Assembly (NCBI GenBank): GCA_018302185.1
Contig: JAGVZX010000143.1
Location: 1-5,207, forward strand
DNA from: Candidatus Woesearchaeota archaeon
GTDB taxonomy: Archaea > Nanobdellota > Nanobdellia > Woesearchaeales > UBA10200
Reading direction: 5' to 3'
DNA: 5,207 nucleotides
Every line of letters starts with the position of its first letter. Within the stretch, counting starts at the first letter, position 1. The notes below the pieces were generated by a model. The model did not search any database. It was not told where the DNA came from and worked only from the letters and a program-made list of their open reading frames with translations. The translations under genes were made by a program, and so were the position numbers. Below, piece after piece: positions 1 to 4,832 of the stretch.

Positions 1-153
1 TTCTTTTGCGCAAAAAATTCCTGCGATATGGCCGGCATTGCGGTTTCTTATGCTTCTAAGCTCTCTTTCCGATAAAAATTTCTTTAAAAAAGTTTTATTT
101 TTAGTCCTGAATCTCGATGCCTTCTCTATGTCTGTTCCTATGCCGAATTTCAT
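1..153 (-). CDS. acpS: Holo-[acyl-carrier-protein] synthase (AcpS), N-terminal 51 residues, cut by window edge
   Basis: AcpS transfers 4'-phosphopantetheine from CoA to the serine of an acyl carrier protein in the cytosol. Reading leftward from the ATG at 153, the frame stays open to base 1 (51 codons). It begins MKFGIGTDIEKASRF, the classic AcpS opening GIGTDIxxxxRF with the Mg-binding Asp at residue 8. It continues with FLSEREL (typical F.L...E) and ends on AGIFCAKE, matching the family AxRFAxKEA block; Glu51, the last residue in view, is the second metal ligand. The rest of the protein, normally about 120 residues, lies outside. The start ATG overlaps the TGA of the upstream MBOAT gene (ATGA), so the two are very likely co-transcribed and translationally coupled. 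The ACP it should activate is encoded at 4514-4768 in the divergent operon. The family call is strong despite truncation because both conserved blocks are present at proper spacing; whether the rest of the gene is intact cannot be seen. Confidence 0.87.
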   Translation of the reverse strand, partial: MKFGIGTDIEKASRFRTKNKTFLKKFLSERELRSIRNRNAGHIAGIFCAKE

Positions 154-1496
154 GTGAACTGCCTGAGCAGGATGTACAATGGCGAAAGCCAGCCTATTGC
201 TATTATGTTGAAAGTAATAAAAGTGGTCAGTGCTTTCGTGAAAATTGTGTCAGCATATAAAATTTTTGCAATGAAGGGGTGCTTTTGCTCCATGCCCTGT
301 TTTGAGCCTGATTTCTTTTTTTCAAGCAGTTTGGACAGCGCCAATGCGCCGCCCAGAAATACGCCCCACAACGTATAATATAAGATAAACTCAATCAGCT
401 GGTTTAAGCCCTTGAACTGCAGTATCTCGGGAAGATAAAACAGGTGCAGCCATCCTATGATCATTATTATTAGCATTGTCTTCAGGTAGACATGCTTCTT
501 ATTCCTGCAAAGCGGAAAATAAACATAGGCAGTGAGCCAGCTGACAATGGTGGACTGCCAGTTCTGCCAGAATTTCGTGAGGTTTGGCTGCAGATAAGGC
601 ACTCTTGGATAGTTCTCGCTTACCCCAAAGCCCATCAATGAGGAGATTCCGATGACAATATCGATATCGCCTGACAGCAGGACATACAGCTGGATTGCAT
701 TGCCGTATGCAGTGTAAAACAGCCACCTCCATATATCCCAAAAGGAAAATGGCACTTTTTCTATTTGAGAAAGCGCATAAACCAAAAGCAGGTACTTGGC
801 AATGCCGTAAAAAATTCTTTTAAGCCCGAAAATCAGATGCCCCTTCGTGACATCCTGAGGCTGCATAACCCCGATTCTGTCAACCGGCCCGTGGCTGAAT
901 GAGGGGAAATAGAACAAATAGCCTATGTACTCTATAAATCCTGTTTTTTGCAGTGACTCCTGCTTTACGTCAACAAAGTAATGTATGGACCTGAACATTG
1001 TATAATAGGATGCAAAGGAATAAAACGGCGAGTAATAATTAAACAGCCTGTAAAAAATCATGCCGGATGCAAGCATGAACGCCTCTGTAATCCAGAATAT
1101 CATGGCCCTCAGCTTAAAGCTGTAGTTTGAGCATGCATACAGCACAGCTACAAAAAGAAAAAAAACCAAAAAATGCCCGATTGACGAGGAAATCAGCAAA
1201 AATATTATGCTGGCTGTTAATACGGCTTTGAGCTTGAATCTTCGGGGGATAAAATAAAGGAAAACGGCGAAAATGAGCCCGAATGCAATCAGGAGGGCTG
1301 TGTTGAAATAATCCCCAAAAATAAGCCTTGTGTAAGGCTCCAGAATATCCTTGGTTGGAAAATATGAAACGTCCGGCGACACAGCCTTCCTGCTGCCAAG
1401 CAAAATAAGCAAGATAAGCAAGAGCAGGATGCCTGCAACAACCAGGATTACCTTCCAGTTCCTTGAAAAAAAGTTCTTTTTTTGCTGCGGTTCCAT
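150..1496 (-). CDS. Membrane-bound O-acyltransferase (MBOAT; AlgI/DltB-like)
   Basis: A 448-residue polytopic membrane protein of the MBOAT family, which transfers acyl groups from a thioester donor to hydroxyls of glycans, lipids or peptides at the membrane. A basic N-terminus leads into a long hydrophobic segment (about 17-34), followed by many more membrane segments. Family landmarks in order: FPSFSHGPVDR (about 197-207, the usual FP...GP..R), SGDIDIVIG then LMGFGVSENYP (about 275-297), NLTKFWQNWQ (305-314) running into SWL..YVYFPL (the FWRRWHIS...W...Y.Y.PL block), and GWLHLFY with His351, aligned with the essential His of GLWHG. The position normally His in RRWHIS is Gln314 here. The length suits AlgI/DltB proteins (about 400-500). 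I chose the ATG at 1496 over an in-frame TTG at 1505 because ATG is the stronger codon; either lies 8-15 nt behind the expected transcript start. The stop overlaps acpS. Next to an ACP it is the likely final transferase; donor and acceptor are inferred, not seen. Confidence 0.88.
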   Translation of the reverse strand: MEPQQKKNFFSRNWKVILVVAGILLLLILLILLGSRKAVSPDVSYFPTKDILEPYTRLIFGDYFNTALLIAFGLIFAVFLYFIPRRFKLKAVLTASIIFLLISSSIGHFLVFFLFVAVLYACSNYSFKLRAMIFWITEAFMLASGMIFYRLFNYYSPFYSFASYYTMFRSIHYFVDVKQESLQKTGFIEYIGYLFYFPSFSHGPVDRIGVMQPQDVTKGHLIFGLKRIFYGIAKYLLLVYALSQIEKVPFSFWDIWRWLFYTAYGNAIQLYVLLSGDIDIVIGISSLMGFGVSENYPRVPYLQPNLTKFWQNWQSTIVSWLTAYVYFPLCRNKKHVYLKTMLIIMIIGWLHLFYLPEILQFKGLNQLIEFILYYTLWGVFLGGALALSKLLEKKKSGSKQGMEQKHPFIAKILYADTIFTKALTTFITFNIIAIGWLSPLYILLRQFT

Positions 1497-1532
1497 CTTA
1501 TGCAATGCAAATACATGGGCAAAAAATATATT

Positions 1533-1540
1533 TATTTAAA
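1533..1540 (-). promoter_or_regulatory. Archaeal TATA-like box for the MBOAT-acpS unit
   Basis: On the minus strand the sequence reads TTTAAATA followed by further A/T, with a purine-containing CGATAGC just upstream that could serve as a BRE. Its centre is about 40 nt before the ATG at 1496. With the usual 25-27 nt TATA-to-start distance, transcription would begin near 1510-1512 and give a leader of roughly 15 nt. No Shine-Dalgarno is visible before ATG 1496, which agrees with near-leaderless initiation. Called from composition and spacing only. Confidence 0.55.
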
Positions 1541-1549
1541 GCTATCGGA

Positions 1550-1566
1550 ATGCCGGCTGGCCGCAT
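1550..1566. repeat. Imperfect 17-bp palindrome midway between divergent promoters
   Basis: ATGCCGGCTGGCCGCAT has matching ATGC/GCAT ends and six of eight symmetric pairs complementary around a central T. It is a GC-rich island between the two AT-rich promoter boxes (minus-strand box 1533-1540, plus-strand boxes from 1570), a position from which a bound regulator could affect both operons. No regulator gene is seen in the window, and palindromes of this quality can arise by chance. Confidence 0.25.
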
Positions 1567-1569
1567 GGA

Positions 1570-1589
1570 TTTATAAAAAAGTTTAAATA
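1570..1589 (+). promoter_or_regulatory. Archaeal TATA-like boxes for the hydratase-reductase-FkbH-ACP operon
   Basis: Two overlapping candidates lie here: TTTATAAA (1570-1577) and TTTAAATA (1582-1589), the second preceded by an A-rich BRE-like stretch. The second predicts a transcript start near 1611-1613, just before the TTG start at 1623 and around its Shine-Dalgarno. The first predicts a start near 1600. No bacterial -35/-10 pair is seen. This is the only promoter-like sequence recognised ahead of the four overlapping or abutting genes. Confidence 0.55.
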
Positions 1590-1610
1590 AGGGGCGAAGT
1601 AAGCCTGGTG

Positions 1611-1617
1611 GGGGGAG
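1611..1617 (+). promoter_or_regulatory. Ribosome binding site that favours the TTG start at 1623
   Basis: GGGGGAG ends 5 nt before the TTG at 1623. The in-frame GTG at 1608 would place this purine run inside the coding region and would start close to or ahead of the predicted transcript start, so the site supports the downstream TTG. Confidence 0.5.
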
Positions 1618-1622
1618 TCATA

Positions 1623-2039
1623 TTGAACGAATACGCTTTTGAAGAGCTGAGCATTGGGCATAGGGAAAGCTTCACAAGGCAGGTAACCGATGAGGATGTT
1701 CTGCTCTTTTCTAAAATAAGCGGGGACAAAAATCCGCTTCATTTGGATGAGGAATATGCAAAGGCTACGGAATTCAGGCGATGCGTTGCATTCGGCATGC
1801 TGGGAAGCATACTGCACTCGACGCTTGCAGGGATGTATTTGCCGGGGAAGTACTCCCTTATCCTGAAGGAAGAAAGCAGCTTTATAAGCCCGATATACTC
1901 CGGGGACAGCCTGACCATAACCGGGGAGATAAGTGAAAAGAAAGATTTTGGAAAACTGCTCTTCATAGAAACAAAGATTTTAAATCAGGACAATAAAAAT
2001 GTCATCAAAGGCAGGCTTGTGGTAAAGGTGTTGAAATGA
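1623..2039 (+). CDS. MaoC/PhaJ-like (R)-specific enoyl-thioester hydratase/dehydratase
   Basis: A 138-residue single hot-dog domain protein that reversibly hydrates trans-2-enoyl-CoA or -ACP to the (R)-3-hydroxyacyl thioester in the cytosol. The hydratase-2 signature is exact: F29-SK-I-SGDKNPLH (to His40) then five residues and Ala46. Asp35 and His40 correspond to the catalytic Asp/His pair of PhaJ, so the enzyme should be active. Length matches PhaJ (about 134 residues). From the TTG at 1623 the N-terminus reads M-NEYAFEELSIG, as in the family. An in-frame GTG at 1608 would add five residues (MGGVI) with no family counterpart. The stop overlaps the reductase start by ATGA. The neighbouring reductase makes the (R)-3-hydroxyacyl substrate of this family and an ACP lies in the same operon, so an ACP-bound substrate is likely; a CoA substrate, as in polyhydroxyalkanoate synthesis, cannot be excluded. 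Confidence 0.87.
   Translation: MNEYAFEELSIGHRESFTRQVTDEDVLLFSKISGDKNPLHLDEEYAKATEFRRCVAFGMLGSILHSTLAGMYLPGKYSLILKEESSFISPIYSGDSLTITGEISEKKDFGKLLFIETKILNQDNKNVIKGRLVVKVLK
2024..2030 (+). promoter_or_regulatory. Ribosome binding site (AAAGGTG) for the reductase gene
   Basis: AAAGGTG ends 5 nt before the ATG at 2036 and lies inside the end of the hydratase gene. GGTG is complementary to the anti-Shine-Dalgarno end of archaeal 16S rRNA, and together with the ATGA overlap it points to coupled translation. Confidence 0.5.
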
Positions 2040-2767
2040 ACAGCAAGGTAGCTATTATTACAGGAGGCTCAGGAGGCATTGGGACTGCAATTGCAAAAGC
2101 CCTCAGCAAAAGGGGATACTCCACAGCCATAATCTACAATACTAATGAAAAAAGCACGCTTGCCCTGCAAAGCGAGCTAAAAAACTCCATTGCAATCAAG
2201 TGCGACGTGTCTTCAGAGCCGGAAGTTAGGAAAATGGTGTCAGAAGTCATTGAAAAAATGGGCGGGATTGACGTTTTTGTTAACAGCGCTTCTCCGCCGC
2301 TTAATTACTCAAGGTTCATAGAAAAAGATATGAAATTATTGCTGATGCACATGAATGTCTCTTATTTTGGCGCAGTCAATTGCATAAAGCACGTGCTCCC
2401 GCATATGGCAAAGCAAAGAAGCGGAAGCATAATAAATATTTTGAGCCAGAATGTGATTTCAAGCCCGCAGCCCGGCTTCTCGGACTATATATGCGCAAAA
2501 TATGCGCTGCTCGGGCTGACTAAGTGCCTTGCAGTGGAGTATGCCGGCAAAAATATAAGGGTCAATGCCGTTTCCCCGGGAATGGTGGAGACAAATATGT
2601 TAAAAAGCCTTCCGCCAAAGACGATTGAACTGGCCAGGGAAGCAGCGCCATTGGGAAGACTGACAAGCGCTGATGATGTTGCCAGCGCCATACTCTTTTT
2701 GATATCAGATGAGGCATCAGGCATAACCGGAATAAACCTGCCGGTTTGCGGAGGCAGCGCCTTTTAG
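2036..2767 (+). CDS. FabG-like short-chain dehydrogenase/reductase (3-oxoacyl-ACP reductase type)
   Basis: A 243-residue classical SDR enzyme, most like FabG, which reduces 3-oxoacyl-ACP (or CoA) to the (R)-3-hydroxyacyl thioester with NAD(P)H. The Rossmann motif TGGSGGIG is at residues 9-16, and CDV at 56-58 fits the adenine-binding DV. The usual NNAG is NSAS at 83-86. The catalytic residues are complete: Asn107, Ser137 in NILSQ, Tyr151 and Lys155 in YICAK. RVNAVSPGMVETNM is the standard nucleotide-binding PG motif, and the C-terminal GITGINLPVCGG is typical apart from Cys where Asp is common. No acidic residue is seen at the end of beta-2 (IIYNTNEKS), suggesting NADP(H) preference. It overlaps the hydratase by ATGA and ends 2 bp before the FkbH start. 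SDR substrates are hard to predict; the hydratase and ACP neighbours favour a 3-oxoacyl thioester, but a sugar or polyol substrate remains possible. Confidence 0.87.
   Translation: MNSKVAIITGGSGGIGTAIAKALSKRGYSTAIIYNTNEKSTLALQSELKNSIAIKCDVSSEPEVRKMVSEVIEKMGGIDVFVNSASPPLNYSRFIEKDMKLLLMHMNVSYFGAVNCIKHVLPHMAKQRSGSIINILSQNVISSPQPGFSDYICAKYALLGLTKCLAVEYAGKNIRVNAVSPGMVETNMLKSLPPKTIELAREAAPLGRLTSADDVASAILFLISDEASGITGINLPVCGGSAF
2750..2754 (+). promoter_or_regulatory. Possible ribosome binding site (GGAGG) for the FkbH gene
   Basis: GGAGG lies in the last codons of the reductase gene, but 15 nt separate it from the ATG at 2770, longer than the usual 5-9 nt. The alternative in-frame TTG at 2746 is upstream of this site and could not use it. 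Re-initiation after the reductase stop, 2 bp before the ATG, may matter more. Confidence 0.35.
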
Positions 2768-2769
2768 AA

Positions 2770-4527
2770 ATGGAGCAATTCAAAAAAATTTTAGGGTCAG
2801 GGGACATTGAAAAGATAAAATCTTATCTTCAGTACATGAAATGCTCCTATAAGGACTGTTTGGCTGCCAACAAGATGCTGAGGGAGAAAATAGGCATTTT
2901 TTCCGGCAATACAAAAATTGAAGTTGCCCTTCTCGGCTCGTACACTCTCAACAATTTAATGGAGCCCATGTGGTTTTCCTTGGTGCAGAAGGGCTTTTTG
3001 CCCGGCATAATTATGGGGCAGTACAACCAGTATGTCCAGGAGATACTGGATGAAAACAGCGAAATCAGGAAAGCTAACCCTGATATCATCTTCATTTTGC
3101 TCGACACAGAGACTTTCCTGGAGGGTGTGCTGGCAGACTTCCAGAATCTGCCGCAGGAAGAGGTTATCGAATCCGTTGATGCAAAAATCAGCTATCTCAA
3201 GACTGTGCTAAGTGCTGTTAAGAGCTCCATGAAGTCCCGTGTAGTCATCTCAAACCTGTCATTGCCGTTTTACTCTCCTTTGGGGCTGAGGGACATAAAT
3301 TCCGATTATGGAGTCAAAAAATTGGTGTTTGGCATAAACGGCATGATATCTTCACTGGCAAAAGAGTTTGATAATGTCACGGTATTTGACTTTGACAGCT
3401 TTGCCTCGTATTACGGCAAAAAAAATATTACGGATGATAAATATTGGCATATCGGGAGAATTTACATAAGCAACGAGTTTGCTGCACAGCTTTGCAGCCA
3501 ATTGTCGCAGATTGCTGCCTCGTATTACGGCAAGGCAAAAAAATGCCTGGTAGTGGACCTTGACAACACATTATGGGGCGGCGTGATAGGGGAAGAATTT
3601 GTCGACGGGATACAGCTTGGCGAGGGCCCCTTGGGAGAGGCTTATTCCGGCATACAAAGGGTGATGCTTGATTTCCACAATAACGGCGTCATTCTGGCTA
3701 TAAACTCAAAAAACAACATGGAAGACGTGGAGCCCGTGTTCAGCCACAGGAATATGGTGCTTAAGAAAGATAATTTTGCCGCGATTAAATGCAATTGGGA
3801 TGACAAGGCATCAAACTTCCTTGAAATCAGCAAAGAGCTCAACATAGGGCTGGACAGCATGGCTTACCTGGACGACAATCCGATTGAAAGGGAGTCCATA
3901 AAAAGCAAGCTGCCGCAGGTGTATGTCATAGATTTCCCTGAAGATGTGACAGGGCTTCCAGGAGTTCTTAAAACACTGGGCATTTTTGATTTGCTGAAGA
4001 TAAGCAAGGAAGACAAAAAAAGAACCCAGATGTATCTTGAGGAGAAAAAGCGGAACGAGCTGAAAGAGAAATTCAGCAGCTTGAACGACTACCTTTTCGA
4101 CCTTGGCATGGTTCTGGAAGTCGAGAAGTTAAACGACGGGAACATTGACAGGATAACCCAGCTCATCAACAAAACAAACCAATTCAACCTGAGGACAAAG
4201 AGGTATTCAAAAGAAGAGGTTCTGCATTTCATGAACAGCAGGGGCTTCAAAGTTTATGCCGCATCGCTTAAAGACAAGTTCGGGGACTTCGGCATTATGG
4301 GGGTGATTATACTCGAAAATAAGAAGGACTGCTGGTTTATTGACGCATTTTTGCTGAGCTGCAGGGCGATGTCCCGCGGCGTTGAAAAGGAATTCTTAAG
4401 GCAGGCTTTGCATCTGTACAGGGAGCTGGGCTTCAGCTACGACAATGGATATTGGTGGCTTGACTTAAGGAAAAAACAGATGGAAAATGTTAAATGGATA
4501 AAAGTGGTGCTGGATGCCTATAATTGA
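2770..4527 (+). CDS. FkbH-like acyl(glyceryl)-ACP loading protein, HAD-IIIC phosphatase core
   Basis: A 585-residue full-length FkbH-family protein. Characterised members take phosphoglycerate from 1,3-bisphosphoglycerate, remove the phosphate and load D-glyceryl onto an ACP. The N-terminal part (about 48-250) is SGNH-like: IEVALLGSYTLNNLMEP, GQYNQYVQEILDENS, NPDIIFILLD. The HAD core follows: KKCLVVDLDNTLWGGVIG with Asp263 and Asp265, INSKN with Ser313, CNWDDKASN with Lys346, and YLDDNPIERE with Asp368/Asp369, so all four HAD motifs are intact. The C-terminal GNAT-like part (about 440-560) carries QLINKTNQFNLRTKRYS and the family's LLSCRAMSRGVE with Cys531. The start ATG lies 2 bp after the reductase stop; an in-frame TTG at 2746 would overlap that gene and is less likely. 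The ACP gene overlaps its 3' end by 14 bp, a typical FkbH-ACP pairing. Glyceryl is the best-supported cargo from the family, but substrate is not fixed by sequence. An in-frame 18-nt duplication (ASYYGK twice) is noted separately. Confidence 0.92.
   Translation: MEQFKKILGSGDIEKIKSYLQYMKCSYKDCLAANKMLREKIGIFSGNTKIEVALLGSYTLNNLMEPMWFSLVQKGFLPGIIMGQYNQYVQEILDENSEIRKANPDIIFILLDTETFLEGVLADFQNLPQEEVIESVDAKISYLKTVLSAVKSSMKSRVVISNLSLPFYSPLGLRDINSDYGVKKLVFGINGMISSLAKEFDNVTVFDFDSFASYYGKKNITDDKYWHIGRIYISNEFAAQLCSQLSQIAASYYGKAKKCLVVDLDNTLWGGVIGEEFVDGIQLGEGPLGEAYSGIQRVMLDFHNNGVILAINSKNNMEDVEPVFSHRNMVLKKDNFAAIKCNWDDKASNFLEISKELNIGLDSMAYLDDNPIERESIKSKLPQVYVIDFPEDVTGLPGVLKTLGIFDLLKISKEDKKRTQMYLEEKKRNELKEKFSSLNDYLFDLGMVLEVEKLNDGNIDRITQLINKTNQFNLRTKRYSKEEVLHFMNSRGFKVYAASLKDKFGDFGIMGVIILENKKDCWFIDAFLLSCRAMSRGVEKEFLRQALHLYRELGFSYDNGYWWLDLRKKQMENVKWIKVVLDAYN
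3402..3419 (+). repeat. Direct repeat copy 1 (18 nt) inside the FkbH gene
   Basis: TGCCTCGTATTACGGCAA occurs here and again at 3516-3533, with no mismatch, in the same reading frame, 114 bp (38 codons) apart. Both encode ASYYGK. This copy also carries TTTGCC/GGCAAA arms (3400-3405, 3415-3420) that could form a 6-bp stem around a 9-nt loop. Confidence 0.7.
3516..3533 (+). repeat. Direct repeat copy 2 (18 nt) inside the FkbH gene
   Basis: Second exact copy of the 18-mer at 3402-3419. It lies just before the DLDNT motif and encodes the ASYYGK that leads into AKKCLVVD. The flanking bases differ from copy 1 on both sides, so the identity stops at 18 nt. Confidence 0.7.
4504..4509 (+). promoter_or_regulatory. 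Ribosome binding site (GTGGTG) for the ACP gene
   Basis: GTGGTG within the last codons of the FkbH gene ends 4 nt before the ATG at 4514. The GGTG core fits an archaeal anti-Shine-Dalgarno and supports this start within the 14-bp overlap. Confidence 0.45.
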
Positions 4528-4768
4528 GGAAAAGGTAAGGAAGATAGTTCTTGATGTGATGGGCATGGACATAAACAGGATAGACCACAGCAAAAGCCTC
4601 AAAGATGTGGAGGAATGGGATTCCTTCAATAATCTCATGGTTGTTTCCGAGATAGAGAATGCATTTGGCATAAAATTCACGGCAAATGACATTTACGGAG
4701 TTGACACAATCTCGAAGATCATGGGCATTGTTGCAAAAAAGCTGGAAAAATCAGAAAATAAGGGCTGA
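4514..4768 (+). CDS. Acyl carrier protein (phosphopantetheine-binding)
   Basis: An 84-residue stand-alone acyl carrier protein that carries acyl groups as thioesters on a phosphopantetheine arm. The attachment motif is EEWDSFNNL with Ser37 as the modified residue, followed by the recognition helix MVVSEIENAFGIKF with acidic residues that bind partner enzymes, and a final helix ending in a charged tail. The motif is DSF where most ACPs have DSL. Length is normal (75-90). It overlaps the end of the FkbH gene by 14 bp, so their expression is coupled and the pair probably interacts, as in glyceryl-ACP formation. It is the last gene of the four-gene operon. The modifying enzyme is the AcpS-like protein at 1-153. 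A D-alanyl-carrier (DltC-like) role is an alternative, but no adenylating DltA-like enzyme is in view. Confidence 0.92.
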   Translation: MPIIEEKVRKIVLDVMGMDINRIDHSKSLKDVEEWDSFNNLMVVSEIENAFGIKFTANDIYGVDTISKIMGIVAKKLEKSENKG

Positions 4769-4795
4769 TTTCTTGATTTGTCATGCCCAGTAAAA

Positions 4796-4803
4796 TTTAA
4801 TAA
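4796..4803 (+). promoter_or_regulatory. Archaeal TATA-like box for the SGNH gene
   Basis: TTTAATAA within an A/T-rich run (4791-4805) is centred about 33 nt before the ATG at 4833, predicting a transcript start near 4825 and a leader of under 10 nt. No good Shine-Dalgarno precedes the ATG. It lies in the 64-bp spacer after the ACP gene, so the SGNH gene can be transcribed separately. A T-rich patch at 4769-4781 could weakly terminate the upstream operon. Confidence 0.5.
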
Positions 4804-4832
4804 TAGGCGCAATTAGCCGTTCACAGGCAAAG

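Noticed and set aside
154..741. Open frames on both strands inside the MBOAT gene (plus 154-378, minus 499-741)
   Set aside because: They overlap a clear family-matching membrane protein, give low-complexity or Cys/Arg-rich peptides with no domain motifs, and have no start signals of their own.
1514..1516. ATG on the minus strand upstream of the MBOAT start
   Set aside because: It is out of frame with the MBOAT and would start before or at the predicted transcript start.
1542..1817. Minus-strand open frame across the divergent promoter and the hydratase N-terminus
   Set aside because: It lies opposite the exact hydratase-2 signature and both promoter boxes; the peptide shows no recognisable motif.
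2036..2767. Reductase as an enoyl-ACP reductase (FabI type)
   Set aside because: It has the FabG/classical SDR Y-x3-K motif and TGxxxGIG, not the Y-x6-K arrangement of FabI.
2746..2769. TTG at 2746 as an FkbH start
   Set aside because: It extends 22 bases into the reductase gene, adds eight Arg-rich residues with no family match, and lies upstream of the only Shine-Dalgarno-like site; ATG 2770 is better.
4769..4790. Terminator after the ACP gene
   Set aside because: The patch is only moderately T-rich and has no hairpin or long T-run, so it is mentioned in the promoter entry and not called as a feature.
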